Origin: Macrotis lagotis
Lineage: Eukaryota; Chordata; Mammalia; Peramelemorphia; Peramelidae
Length of the DNA stretch: 64,000 nt
Reading direction: 5' to 3'
Assembly (NCBI RefSeq): GCF_037893015.1
Contig: NC_133664.1
Span: 126,294,319 to 126,358,318, forward strand
How positions within the stretch are numbered: the stretch's first letter is position 1; every line of letters begins with the position of its first letter. The notes under the pieces were generated by a model. That model did no database searches and had not been told where the DNA came from. It saw nothing but the letters and a program-made list of their open reading frames with translations. The position numbers and the translations under genes are program-made. This document shows positions 11,346 to 21,924 of this stretch, piece after piece.

Positions 11346-11434
11346 TGAACTTCAGTTTATACCCATATTTATACACTTTACATGTATATACACATTTGAA
11401 CACACTACAGTCTCTTGCCCTTTGAAAATTGCAT

Positions 11435-11530
11435 ACTGAATATCAGAAACATCTTAGACTCAAGATGTTCAAAATAAAACTCAATATATTCCCTCCCCAA
11501 ACTTCCTTTTCTAAATTACTTCCTATAACT
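11435..11530 (+). mobile_element. L2 LINE fragment
   Basis: CATCTTAGACTCAAGATGTT, AAATAAAACTCA and CCCTCCCCAAACTTCC match the L2 ORF2 segment that reads 'catctcaaactcaacatgtccaaaacagaactc'. Short and diverged. Confidence 0.6.
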
Positions 11531-11536
11531 ATAGAT

Positions 11537-11582
11537 ACACACACATATATATAACATATATATATATATATACATATATATG
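11537..11582. repeat. Imperfect (TA/CA)n microsatellite
   Basis: ACACACACATATATATAACATATATATA-type tract, about 45 bases, interrupted. Confidence 0.85.
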
Positions 11583-11589
11583 TCCACAC

Positions 11590-12595
11590 ACATTTATGCA
11601 AAACCCATGCAAGTGAATGAAGTAACGAAAAAAGACTATATAAAGAAAGAAGAAAAGAAGAGCCAAGAAAGAACTGAAGGTACTTCCACAAAGTGGGAGG
11701 AAAAGGGAAGGGTAGATTGATATAAATGATGAGCCACCATCTTATAGAAGAGGTTAAGAAACAAAGGTTTTGCAACATATTTAGGTCCACAGAACTAATA
11801 AACATCTGTGGATGGGATCTAAACTCAGAACTTCCTAAATCCCAAATTCAGCATCTCATCCACTAGCTCATATTCTTTCTGCTTACATATTAAAAAACAA
11901 ACTTGGTCCTGATGATAGAACTTCTCTTCAGCACTGATTTTGTGTTTTTAATTTTATATTTGTTTTCCCTTTTCAATATAGAGAACAAAGAGAAGCAAAA
12001 TAGAGGCAAGGGAGAGGAGGTGGTAAAAGTTTGACTTAAATCTGACTATTATAGTAGTAGAGGGAGGCCTTTTGCTTGTCTTTAGTGGGCAAAGATTAAA
12101 CCCCAGTTGTTTCTTATGCAAAGAGAATGATGTGGCCTGTCAGAGAGGATCTACCATGAAAAGAATTGAGCTCTAAAAAACAATACATCTTTTTTATTTA
12201 TGTTTGGCAGAGAAATTTTTAGTAGCTGCTTTTAAAATGCTCCTAGTGATTTAGGAAGAAGAAAAAAATATTTGGCAACAATCATTACTGGAAGCAGTAT
12301 TCAAGCCAGCCAAGCAAGTTGGGTGATTTAAGAGAAATGTTTAGATCTACTCATTGGAGGTTTATGGATATGCACAGCAAATCTCCAGGTATAATTGGAA
12401 ACGAGTCTGCCTTAAGCAATGATATAGAAAAGAAAACTCTTAGAAAGCTTACAAATTCAGACTAGATGCCAAAGGTCCACATACTCCTTTAAACTTTCCC
12501 TTTAAGCTTCAAGGCAATATTGAATTCTTAAATAGTCAGATATACAATCTTGGAGATGTAAAGGGATCTTACTTAGGACTCATCTGAAGGGCAGT
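11590..12595. other. No recognised gene; anonymous DNA
   Basis: Contains a possible MIR remnant around 11820-11875 (AACTCAGAACTTCCTAAAT, CATCTCATCCACTAGCTC) and otherwise nothing recognised. Confidence 0.45.
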
Positions 12596-12597
12596 GT

Positions 12598-12706
12598 TAA
12601 ATAATGGCTAGTGTTCATGTCTTGGAAACAAATATGTTCTCAAATACTTGGCAGATCTGTGTTTCAGTGTCATCTATAAAATGGGTTTTTTATACATACA
12701 TACATG

Positions 12707-12763
<57 letters not shown>

Positions 12764-12840
12764 GTAATTACATTACTGGGTCCTTGTTAAGATAAAAAGA
12801 ATTATATAAAGCACTTCTTAAACCTTAAAGTGATAAATTC
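12598..12840 (+). mobile_element. MIR/THER1-like SINE relic split by a microsatellite
   Basis: TCAGTGTCATCTATAAAATG on the left and TATATAAAGCACTTCTTAAA on the right are consecutive blocks of the THER1/MIR consensus. The (TA)n tract at 12691-12752 separates them. Confidence 0.6.
12691..12752. repeat. (TACA)n-(TA)n microsatellite
   Basis: Four TACA-type units followed by about 24 TA units. Confidence 0.97.
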
Positions 12841-13189
12841 ATGGAAATCATCCTTGTTCAGTTCAACCCCCTTATTTAATTTAATAACTTAGGAATCTCT
12901 TCTATATCATTGCAGACAGGTACATAACAAGAAAATGCTTGGCCTTTTGCCCTTATCCATAGAAACAAAGGGAGTATTCAACTAAGTATTTAAATATTTA
13001 AGGGCACAAAATAAATGCACATGCACATTTTAAAATGCCCTAAATATTCTATTTTCCCCCACAGACTCTTTTTTTCTGAAGACCTTAAACTGGTTTATAC
13101 ACACTTCCTCAAATACAGGCCCTTCTAAGTAGAGTAGAAATGTAGGGTACTGTTTGATGGATGTATTAGAGTTTATATTGTCAAAGAAT

Positions 13190-13370
13190 CATAGATCAAG
13201 GTCAACTTTGCTTCCACCTCCTTCCTCAGAAAACTGAGACCTGAGTAAGTTAATATACTTGACTAAGATCCCATGAGTAATGAGTTACAAGGGACTTGGA
13301 GGTGATATGAACTCATATCTTCTGATTTCAGAGAGAATATGTGCCATTGTGCCTTACTTTTTCCCTCACC
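13190..13370 (-). mobile_element. MIR/THER-like SINE relic
   Basis: CCTCAGAAAACTGAGACCTG, GACTAAGATCCCATGAGTAA and TGAACTCATATCTTCTGA follow the reversed MIR/THER1 consensus order. Confidence 0.6.
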
Positions 13371-13519
13371 CAATACCTAAAAGAGATTCTTGCAGTTCGG
13401 ATTAAATCTGAAGTTCAAAGAAATGTCTTTAGTACTGAGAGACATGTAAGACTCCACCCTTCTCTGATTTTAAAAAGATACACAGATATTTTTATCAGTT
13501 CTTTTCTGGTAGAAAGGAA

Positions 13520-13955
13520 TTGAATATTGAGGAGATGACCATCAGTTGGGGAATGGTTGAACAAATTATGGGATGTCACTGTGATGAAATGTTATTCTGC
13601 TATAAGAAATGATGAGCAGAATGTTCTCAATAAAACCTGGAAAGACTTCCATGAGCAGCTATGCAAAATGAAATGTACTGCATACAAATTAACAGCAATA
13701 TTGTAGGATGATCTACTAAGAATGATTTAGCTTTTCTCAGCTAAATAATGTGTGATCCAAGACAACAAAGAAGGACTTAAAAAGAATGCTATCCATACCC
13801 TGAGAGAAAAATGATGGAGGCTGAAAACAGATTGAAGCATATTTTTATTTTTATTGAAGTTTCTTTGGGGGGGCTGTTTTCTTCACCAACATGACTATTA
13901 TGGAAATGTTTTGCATGACTACCATTTAACCTATATCAAACAATTTCCTTTATCA
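13520..13955 (+). mobile_element. Old L1 3' end (family Y)
   Basis: TTGGGGAATGGTTGAACAAA, TGATGAGCAGAATG, AAACCTGGAAAGACTTCCAT and ATGTTTTGCATGACTACC are the ORF2 C-terminus and 3'UTR of an older L1 family, also seen at 36362-36997 and 56700-57220. It is cut off by the composite element that starts at 13956, before its A-tail. Confidence 0.8.
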
Positions 13956-14700
13956 GAGGGGCAGAGCCAAGATGGCGACAATAAAGGATTGAGTCTTAGG
14001 CACTCTCTGATAAAACTCATAAACTAAAGACTCTAACTAAACTTTCCAGAGACCGAACCCACAGAGGGACCCAATGAAGCAGTTCTCCTACTCAAGGTAA
14101 CCTGGAAAAGAGCAGAGCTCCCCCGGGGTCAGAGGGGCAGCTCGGAAGAGGGGTGGTCTGCCAGAGAGAAAGAACTTCAGCCTCCCGGAGGTAGCCCCAG
14201 GGAGCTGGGAGCCATGCCTCACAGCAGCAGGGGAGTCTCCTGAGCTGCACCCCGGGGAGAACCAGGCACAAAGTGGGGGAACAGCGGGGGACTTCTGCCA
14301 GAGAGAGCACATGGAGCCCAGCCTTCAGGGCACACATCAAGTAACTTGGTCTTTCTGCAGCCCTGATCCAGGAACAGAAGCTGGTGGAGCGAGAAAGCAG
14401 GAGCCCCCAGGGCAGGAGCCCATTGAACCTAGGGAGGGAAGTGAAGAGAGAGAGACAGCAGAGCTCTGTCCTCAGCCCCAGGAACAGGAGTCTGGGGCTC
14501 TGACCACATTCAGATCCTGATTGCAGTCTAGGCCCCCCTGGAAGAGCAGCAGCCGCCCCCACCTCAGCCCCGTGGCAGAGGGGAGCGCGTATGGTCATTC
14601 ACAGACCAGGAGGGAGGACAGAGCCTTATACACTGAGACCCTTGTGGGAGTGTCCCAAAAGATCAGGAAGCACCTCCAAAACAGGTGCAGGCTGGGAAAA

Positions 14701-15742
14701 ATGAGCAAGCAGAGAAGAAAGAGGAACACAATTGAGAACTATTTTGCAAATGAGCCCAAGAAGGATCAAAACACTCAGTCTGAAGATGAGGAAGCACAAG
14801 CTCCTGCATCTAAAGACTCCAAGAGAAACAGAAAATGGGCTCAGGCTATGATAGAGCTCAAAAAAGACTTTTAAAATCAAATGAGGGAGTTAGAAGAAAA
14901 ACTGGGAAAAGAAAGGAGAGAGATGCAGGAAAAACATGAAAATGAACTCAGCAGCTTAGTCAAGGAAATCCCAAAAAATGCTGAAGAAAATAGCATGCTA
15001 AAAACCAGCTTATGTCAAATGGATAAAACAGTTCAAAAAGTTATGGAGGAGAAGAATGCTTTAAAAAGCAAAATTGGGCAGATGGAAAAAGAGGTAAGAA
15101 AACTCTCTGAGGAGAATAAATCCATCAGACAAAGAATAGAATTCAGGGAGATTGATGAATTTGCCAGAAATCAGGAATCAATACTTCAAAACCAAAAAAA
15201 TGAAAAATTAGAAGAAAATGTGAAATATCTCATTGAAAAAACAACTGATATAGAAAACAGACTTAGGAAATATAATTTAAAAATTATTGGAATACCAGAA
15301 AGTCATGATCAGGAAAAGAACCTTGACATCATTTTCAAAGAATTACTACAGGAAAATTGCCCTGATATCCTAGAAGCAGAGGGCAAAATAGAAATGGAGA
15401 GACTCCACTGATCCCCCCCCGAGAAAGAGATCCCAAAAAACCAACCCCTAGGAATATCATAGCCAAGTTCCAGAACTCCCAAGTCAAGGAGACAATATTA
15501 CAAGCAGCCAGAAGGACAAAATCCAAATACCATGGAGCTGCAGTCAGGATCACACAGGACTTAGCAGCAAGTACATTGGAAGCTCGTAGGACTTGGAATA
15601 GAATATACCAGAAGGCAAAAGAGTGTGGAATGCAACCGAGAATCAACTACCCAGCAAAGCTAAATGTCCTCTTCCAGGGAAAAAGATGGACTTTCAATGA
15701 ACCAGGGAATTTCAAATGTTCCTTTTGGAATGGCCAGAGCTG
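14701..15742 (+). pseudogene. L1 ORF1 (RNA-binding coiled-coil protein), disrupted
   Basis: Would encode the L1 ORF1 protein, the nucleic-acid chaperone that trimerises through a coiled coil and coats L1 RNA. Start ATG at 14701 (MSKQRRKRNTIENYF). A basic/acidic N-terminus is followed by a long heptad-rich coiled coil (about residues 60-160: ELEEKLGKERREMQE, MEKEVRKLSEENKSI), then an RRM-like domain (KYNLKIIGIPES) and a C-terminal domain (RNIIAKFQNSQVKE, RTWNRIYQKAK). Three lesions are seen: TAA at 14872-14874, TGA at 15409-15411 where relatives have Arg (CGA to TGA, CpG decay), and a frameshift in the C8 run at 15413-15420. These are few compared with the other L1 copies here, so this is a relatively young insertion. 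Confidence 0.9.
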
Positions 15743-16287
15743 AACAGAAGGTTTGATCTTCTACAGGACTCGGGTGAAGCATAGCGATTGGAGGAGAAGG
15801 GGAAAATATGAGGGACTTAATGATGATGAACTGCATGTATTCCTGTATAGAAAAATGACACTGATAATACTCATATGAACCTTCTCAGCTAATAGAGCAA
15901 GTAGAGGGAGCTTTTATAGTTGAAGCACAGGAGAAAGCTGAATTCAAAGATAAAATATGGTATAAAAATGGAGTTAATAGAAAAAAGGGGAAATGTAATG
16001 GGAGAAAGAAAAAGGAGAGGGGGAATAGGCCAAGATATTTCATATAATAAGACTTTTCTTTATTATAATGAGCTATTGCAATGATATGGAAGGGGAGAAG
16101 GCAAGGGGGAATGAGGGAAACTTCACTTTCATTAGAGGTGGCTAGGAGAGGAAACAGCATATATACTCAGTGGGGTATAGGCATTCGGAGTAAGGAGAGG
16201 GGACAACAGGGGAAAGTGGGTACTGTGAGTGATTGAGGAGAGGATGTACCATGGGGGCAGAGTGTTCAGATACAACACATTTTCTTT

Positions 16288-16433
16288 TTTACTTATTGCA
16301 AAGGGCTGGGATTGGATGACCTGTCCAGGACCACAGGGCCAGGTGGATTCTGGGCCTAAGGGGTGGTATGGGGACTCAGGGCTTCTTGGCCCCAGGGCCA
16401 GGGATCTGTCTGCTGCACCACTCAGCGACCCTA
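16288..16433 (-). repeat. SINE-like module 1 in the composite element
   Basis: Antisense, strongly diverged relative of the window's SINE. TTGCAAAGGGCTGGGATTGG, CCAGGACCACAGGGCCAGGT, GGCCCCAGGGCCAGGGATCT and GCACCACTCAGCGACCC align in order with the tail, core, middle and A-box end. It has no A-tail or duplication of its own. Confidence 0.7.
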
Positions 16434-16644
16434 CAGCAGAGTCAGAGTGAAAGGAGAGAGGAAATATAATACATGGTAGTGGAGAAATACCAAAGGAGGG
16501 AGTGGCGATCAGCAATGGCAACATTGGAAAAATATGGAAGTAACTTTTGCCATGGACTAATCATAAAGAATGTGATCTACACACAACAGAGTTATTGGTG
16601 TTAGAACAAAGACTGAAGCACATTTTTTAATATTATTATTATTC

Positions 16645-16788
16645 TTTGGGGGGGGTGCAGCGCAAATGGGACTGGGTGGCCTGCCTGGGGCCACATAGCA
16701 GGGTGATCCTTGGGTGTCTGAGACCGGATTGGGATCTGGGTGCTCCTGGCTCAAGGACCAATGCTCTTTCCACCACCCAGCCACCCCT
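16645..16788 (-). repeat. SINE-like module 2 in the composite element
   Basis: GGTGGCCTGCCTGGGGCCAC, GGGTGTCTGAGACCGGATT, GTGCTCCTGGCTC and CCACCACCCAGCCACCCC align with the antisense SINE. Flanked by ATT-rich spacer on both sides (TATTATTATT). Confidence 0.8.
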
Positions 16789-16839
16789 AACTATTATTAC
16801 TATTTTATTTTATTTTGAGTCTTTTTTTTTCTTCTTTTT

Positions 16840-16978
16840 GGTTTTTGCAGGGCAGTGGGGATCGGATGGCTTGCATGTCACATGGCTGGGTGATTATTGA
16901 GTTTACGAGGCTGGATATGGACTTGGGTGCTCGTGGCTCTAGGGCTGATGCTTCGTCCATTGCACCACCTGGCCATAC
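16840..16978 (-). repeat. SINE-like module 3 in the composite element
   Basis: GGTTTTTGCAGGGCAGTGGG, ACATGGCTGGGTGATTATTG, TTGGGTGCTCGTGGCTC and CATTGCACCACCTGGCCA align with the antisense SINE. Separated from module 2 by about 50 bases of T/A-rich spacer. Confidence 0.8.
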
Positions 16979-17080
16979 CTACAATTATTACTATTATTTT
17001 TTTTAATTTTAATTTTTTTCTCCCCCCTTTACTGTTTTGCCCAAGCAAGTCTATCTATATTCAATGGAGGGAGGGGTATT

Positions 17081-17098
17081 TTGTTTACTTGTAAACAA
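17081..17098. repeat. Small perfect inverted repeat in the composite element 3' end
   Basis: TTGTTTAC, two bases, GTAAACAA: an 8-bp stem hairpin about 70 bases before the A-tail. It may be a structured 3' signal or chance. Confidence 0.5.
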
Positions 17099-17169
17099 GT
17101 ATATCTTATTAATGTAAAGAAAAACATTTGTACAAAATGAGAATAAAAAATAAAGTAAAAAAAAAAGTG

Positions 17170-17625
17170 GAAAAAGTTTGGATTGAACCTGCCTGGATAC
17201 CCCCAAATAATTGAGAAACCCTAGAATTAGTTGCCTTCTTGTCTGTGGAGACTGTATTTTTGAGAATGTTTTCAAGGGCATTGTCTTCAAATCAAAGATC
17301 TCTTAGTTAAACAGAGGTTATGTGGCACTCCACATATTTTCTTTCCTCCCTCCCCTGCCCTACTTCTAAAAAAAAATATTCACTAGGCTTTTAAAAAATC
17401 TTGATTGACACCACCTCCTCTCTCCTTCAATTAGATTGCTAAAGGGTGGAGTACAAAATTCTTCTTACAAACTTCTTTAATCAAGCCTGAAATTGGACTC
17501 TACTGTTCTATTTGGTTCTGACTCACAGAATAAGAAGCTCCAGTGCAAGGTAACCTCAAGTGTTTCTGTCTTTATCCTATCTCTCTGAATTCCCAACTTT
17601 CCCAACTCCTTTTGTGTGTTGTTTC
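17170..17625. other. No recognised feature
   Basis: Mixed-composition anonymous sequence; no gene or repeat family recognised. Confidence 0.45.
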
Positions 17626-17629
17626 CTCC

Positions 17630-17748
17630 ATTAGAGGGTAAGCTCCTTAAGATTAGGGAATATCTTTCTTTTTATTTTCATTGTATTCCCAGTGCTTAGC
17701 ATAGTATTCAACATAGAGCTCACACCTAATAAATATTTTTATTGGATA
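17630..17748 (+). mobile_element. L2 LINE 3' end
   Basis: CATTAGAGGGTAAGCTCCTT, CCAGTGCTTAGCATAGTATT and CCTAATAAATATTTTTATTG match the L2 3' terminus ('tgtaagctccttgag', 'cagtgcttagcacagtgcc', 'aataaatgtttgttg'). Confidence 0.85.
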
Positions 17749-17849
17749 CTAGACATTTTCTTCCTATTTCCATTTCATTAAACTAGCTACCGAACAAAAC
17801 CTCTTCACATGTGACCTAAATGGAATCTTTTATCTCAGCCCTCCCCAAA

Positions 17850-17853
17850 ACAC

Positions 17854-17917
<64 letters not shown>
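17850..17917. repeat. (CA)n microsatellite
   Basis: About 33 CA units with one AA interruption at about 17873. Confidence 0.98.
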
Positions 17918-17919
<2 letters not shown>

Positions 17920-17921
<2 letters not shown>

Positions 17922-18470
17922 TCACCCCACTAGCTGTTGTTAATTCTGAGCTGTGAGAGGTAAGTTAACCTTAAAACCTAGAATTGTTGGCCCATAGTGA
18001 ATCCCCTCCAAGCTATATCTGCAGCTCTGCCTGTTTACTGAATGAAATCAGTCTATTTTTGCCTCTTCAAGGCTAACTTGAATTGTTGTAAATATATATG
18101 TATGTTCTCTGTTTTCTGACTCTTGCTTTTTTGTATTATAGTGTTTGAAGCTTACAGGGAAGCTTGGGTTATTCAAATAAATAATTAATTACCCTCAGGT
18201 AATATTTGTATATCCTTTATACATTTTGAAATACAAAAAATATAGCCAGCTATCCCAGGGTGTAATTTACCTTGGTATGGTACTGGACTTTTCTTTTTTT
18301 TTTCAAACAAATTCCCTTTCTACACTATAGTTTTTACACTATAGCCTTCCACCCCCCCAAAAAAATCTGTCAGATCAAAGGCATAGATTTACATATGATC
18401 TATGTTCCTTAAAGGTAGAGGCCACAAGATTCTCAAAACCTCACGTGATATCCTAGTGCTCTCTTTCAAA
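17920..18470. other. No recognised feature
   Basis: Anonymous AT-rich DNA between a microsatellite and a SINE. Confidence 0.45.
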
Positions 18471-18479
18471 ACCATATCT

Positions 18480-18627
18480 TGGGGCAGCCAGGTGGTGTAG
18501 TGGATAAAGCACCAGCCCTGGAGTCAGGAGTACCTGGGTTCAAATCCGGTCTCAGACACTTAATAATTACATAGCTGTGTGGCCTTGGGCAAGCCACTTA
18601 ACCCCATTTGCCTTACAAAAAAAAAAG
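18480..18627 (+). mobile_element. Marsupial tRNA-derived SINE
   Basis: Full-length: GGGGCAGCCAGGTGGTGTAG, GGTTCAAATCC (B box), GGCCTTGGGCAAGCCACTTA and A-tail. Target-site duplication CCATATCT at 18472-18479 and 18628-18635. Among the best preserved copies here. Confidence 0.95.
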
Positions 18628-18934
18628 CCATATCTCAAGACTATTTCTTCTCATTTTGTACTACCCTACCAAAAGATTGGTATTTGGCTAAAAATAAACA
18701 ATATAGCAATGAATATGATGACACCAGGAAAAGGGAGACCTGAAGAAAATAGTTTTCTGTGTTTCAATACTAAATTTGTGGACGCTTTAAGTTACACTTC
18801 AATACCTCCTATTTGCTAGGGATTTGACTTTATAAATGTAAGCTTATACTTCCTACTTGTTATTAAAGAAATGTGAATACACATTCTAACATATAGCATC
18901 ATGGGCATGCATTAGTTTTGTGGAAGTTTGTGAA

Positions 18935-19090
18935 AGATTTAGTTCAGTAAGCACTTACTAAATATGTACTCTTCCAGCAGTGAAGATGGCAAAGACAACG
19001 TGAAAATCAGTCCCTGCCCTCAAATGGTTCATACTTTTAGAAAATTGAAACAATTCAAAATAATTAATTTATAAGACACAGAAAAAACTT
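18935..19090 (-). mobile_element. L2 LINE 3' end, antisense
   Basis: AGTAAGCACTTACTAAATAT and CAGTCCCTGCCCTCAAATGG correspond to the reversed L2 tail. Diverged. Confidence 0.6.
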
Positions 19091-20108
19091 AACTATTAGG
19101 GAAGAACAGCACAAATTCAACTTACAGTCAAATGAGCAGGGCAGGAATTGTGGGGAAGAGGTGGGCCAGGACCTTAGATCTAACCCCTTGGGAAAGGAAG
19201 AAGGCCAGGGAAGAGGATCTCAAAACCAGTCCAAGGAATAGAAGAGGGAAATGCATTCTCTCCATAGGAGCAGGGAAGCAGGTAAAATTGGCCAAGTTTA
19301 TACAAAGATATCACAGTCATTCCAAATGTATAATCCTGAAAGTAAAACTGAATGAGTAAACAAATCTAAAGATCAATTATGCTGGCAAGAATTCTCAAGA
19401 CAAAAACCAGGAAGAAGAAATAACTTCATAATATCAACAACCAAAACCTCAATAACATAGCTGAGGACAAAATCAATTAGAATTTCTAAGTGAAGTGAGG
19501 TTGATTCAAGACTTTTTAAAAATATTATAAATTAATTAGTTGAGAGTGATAGAAGAAATAATTGGAAAAGAAAAGAGAACTATGAAAGAGAAACTTGGAA
19601 AAAGAAATAACAGACTAGAGCTACAAAATCTCACAAAAGTAAAAGACTCCTTGAAAATTAGAATTGACTTAATATAAATTAACGACTTCACAAGGCAACA
19701 AATATTAAAACCATGTTAAATGATTGAAAGAGTAGAAACTATAAAATATCGCACAGCAAAAAGCAGTTGACTTGTAAAACAAATCAAGGAGAAATAATTT
19801 GAGAATCTTCAGAAAACCTAAAGAAATGACTACCACCACTCCCCTCCCTTGACAAAAATAGCCTACAACTTAATGAGCAGGGAAAAAAATGAAATTAGAA
19901 TTCAAAAGTTACCTCTTCAAAGTGAAAACTCATAGGAGAAACAAGGAGTATAATTATTAAGAAACTATATGACTGGGGAGAATTTATGTCCAACCAAGGA
20001 TTAGAAAGAATAACAAAAGGATTAACAATTTTGATTATATAAAATTGAAAATTTTTATATAACCAAATTAATTGCAACTAAAATTGGAAGGTTAAAAAGT
20101 TAACTGAA

Positions 20109-20266
20109 GGGGTGGCTAGGTGGCACAGTGGATGGAGCATAGGCCCTGGAGTCAGGAGTACCTGAGTTCAAATGCAGCTTCAGACACTTAATAATGACCC
20201 AGCCCTGTGGCCTTGGGCAAGCCACTTAACCCCATTTGCCTTGTAAAAAAAAAATAAACCCTAAAA
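20109..20266 (+). mobile_element. Marsupial tRNA-derived SINE
   Basis: GGCTAGGTGGCACAGTGGAT, GAGTTCAAATGCAG (mutated B box) and GGCCTTGGGCAAGCCACTTA with A-rich tail. Perfect 15-bp target-site duplication AAAAAGTTAACTGAA at 20094-20108 and 20267-20281. Confidence 0.96.
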
Positions 20267-20515
20267 AAAAAGTTAACTGAAAAGAAGGGTGGTCTTTGCA
20301 AGAAGTTTCACTGATAAATGTCTCATTTTCAAGATATATAAGAAATAGAATCAAATATAAGAAAAAATTCACCAATTTTTAAAGGAACAAAATATATAGG
20401 TAATACGTATTTTAAGGAAGAAATTCAAGTTATCTATGGACATGAAAAAATAATCCTAAGAACTCATAAATTCAAATTAAAGTAAAACTGAGGCTTATCA
20501 TAACTTAGATTATTA

Positions 20516-20667
20516 TTTTTTTTTAGATTTTCGAGGCAATGGGGTTAAGTGGCTTGCCCAAGGCCACACGGCTAGGTAATCATTAAGTGTCTGAGATCGG
20601 ATTTGAACCCAGGTACTCCTGACTCCAGGGCTGGTGCTCTATCCACTGCACCACCTAGCCGCCCCCT
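20516..20667 (-). mobile_element. Marsupial tRNA-derived SINE
   Basis: Reverse copy with GCCCAAGGCCACACGGCTAG, GATTTGAACC and ACCACCTAGCCGCCCCC. Perfect 16-bp target-site duplication ATAACTTAGATTATTA at 20500-20515 and 20668-20683. The retained CpGs (GCCGCC, CACGGC) point to a recent insertion. Confidence 0.97.
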
Positions 20668-21284
20668 ATAACTTAGATTATTAAAGGAGATACAAATATT
20701 GAAGGAGCTTTGATAGAACAGTCATATTGTTACAGGTACAACTTATGAATTGGTCCTGTTATACTTGAAAGTAATATGAAACCATGGCCCCAAAGTTACT
20801 CTTTGACCCAAACAGATGTCTAATAGGTCTAAACCCCAAAAAAAGAACAAAGAAGGAGTATATGATCCTATGGGCAAATATATCTATGTAGAAATAAATA
20901 TAACATATACATGCAATATGCATATGTATATCTATTAAATTAAAATGATACTCATCCACTGGGAAATGACTGAGCAAATTATGATCTAAGAATATGCTGA
21001 AATACTATTTATACTGAAAGATATGATGAAAGAAGTATTTTCAGAGAAACCTAGATTTTTTTAAGAATTGATTCAGAGTAGACTGAACAGAACCAGGAAA
21101 AACACATACTTTAATATTAACATTGTAATAAGGAAAATTTTTGCTAAACATAAGAACATGAATTAATTTAGTGATCAATCATGTTTCCATGGGTTGAATG
21201 ATGAAGAATGTTACCCTCACTAAGAGATAATGAATGAATATACAGAATAAACCCTACATTTTTGGAATTGGTCAGTGTTTTGCT

Positions 21285-21365
21285 TAATTATCTTTATTTT
21301 ATTCTTTTAACTTTTATTTTATTTTTTCCTGGCTATGTGTAAAATATGTTTCAACATTCATTTAT
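21285..21365 (-). mobile_element. Antisense L1 3'-end fragment
   Basis: TTTATTTTTTCCTGGCTATGTG, interrupted here to its core CCTGGCTATGTGTAAAA, and TTTCAACATTCATTTATT resemble the reversed tail of the older L1 family ('ccctagttacatgcaaaaac', 'tttcaacattc'). Short. Confidence 0.5.
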
Positions 21366-21369
21366 TCTT

Positions 21370-21890
21370 ATTTTTCGCAAGGTATTTAAGTTCAGCAATT
21401 TTAATTGATAGAAACAAGAATCCAAATGAGATTTCTATCAGGTGATATCTATACTGAACTCAGAAGGAAGAGACTAAGTCATTTTCTTAATTAGTATCCT
21501 CTTCACCTGTAACCAGAACAGATGCTTAAGAAATTGTTGCTGATTAGCAGAGGATTAGTTAACACTGAAGAGGTAGCATATTCTATAGACTTTGGTTAGT
21601 CTATGCATAGAATTATGTGACAAATAGCAAATAAGTGAGTATAGTTATATCATAGGATACGTGAAAGAGTAAAAAATAAAAAGATTGGAATGATTGGACT
21701 CAGACCGTTGTGGGTTTTAACTGGAAACAACAAAATAGTGAGCAAAAGGGAAAGAGCTGCAACTTTCCAAAAAAGAATTAATTCTTCACAATTGAGAAAA
21801 AGATGCAATAAACCAAACGAAAAGTTGATAATGGAGCAGATGAACTGTTTCAGATATATTTACTAAGTTTTCTTTTAAAGTCATCTTTCT
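21370..21890. other. No recognised feature
   Basis: Anonymous AT-rich DNA. Confidence 0.45.
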
Positions 21891-21924
21891 CATAATAATC
21901 AACATCAATCAATGCAACTGCCAG

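Larger units (their letters stand above)
13956..17168 (+). mobile_element. Composite L1 derivative: 5'UTR, ORF1 and three antisense SINE-like modules
   Basis: Starts GGGGCAGAGCCAAGATGGCG, a canonical marsupial L1 5' end, with a GC-rich 5'UTR to about 14700. ORF1 (14701-15742) and an inter-ORF-type purine-rich stretch (15750-16280) follow. Instead of ORF2, the rest holds three SINE-like modules in reverse orientation (16288-16433, 16645-16788, 16840-16978) and a 3' end with ACATTTGTACAAAATGAG and an A-rich tail (17140-17168). The segment 16560-16640 (TGGACTAATCATAAAGAATG, AAAGACTGAAGCACATTTTT) reads as L1-family 3'UTR. No target-site duplication was found. ORF1 is the least decayed L1 frame in the window. 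Could be a HAL1-like (half-LINE) family or one deleted copy. Confidence 0.8.
19375..21250 (+). mobile_element. Ancient L1 fragment with two nested SINEs
   Basis: Heavily decayed L1. An ORF1-like Lys/Glu-rich stretch (19500-19850) is followed by ORF2 3' words: GATTATATAAAATTGAAAAT, GAAATTCAAGTTATC, CTGGGAAATGACTGAGCAAA and TGAACAGAACCAGGAAAA. No open frame survives. SINEs at 20109-20266 and 20516-20667 are inserted into it. Confidence 0.65.

Noticed and set aside
14092-14598. 168-codon open frame, minus strand
   Set aside because: Antisense shadow of the GC-rich L1 5'UTR of the composite element.
13951-17180. Target-site duplication for the composite element
   Set aside because: I compared the flanks (TTTCCTTTATCA on the left, GTGGAAAAAGTTTGG on the right) and found no convincing repeat.
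17850-17917. CRISPR-like regular repeat
   Set aside because: Simple CA dinucleotide repeat in a eukaryotic genome; no spacers.
18480-18627. A tRNA gene, suggested by A- and B-box-like motifs
   Set aside because: The boxes belong to the repeated SINE; no cloverleaf with an anticodon arm and acceptor stem is seen, and the same text recurs a dozen times with A-tails and duplications.
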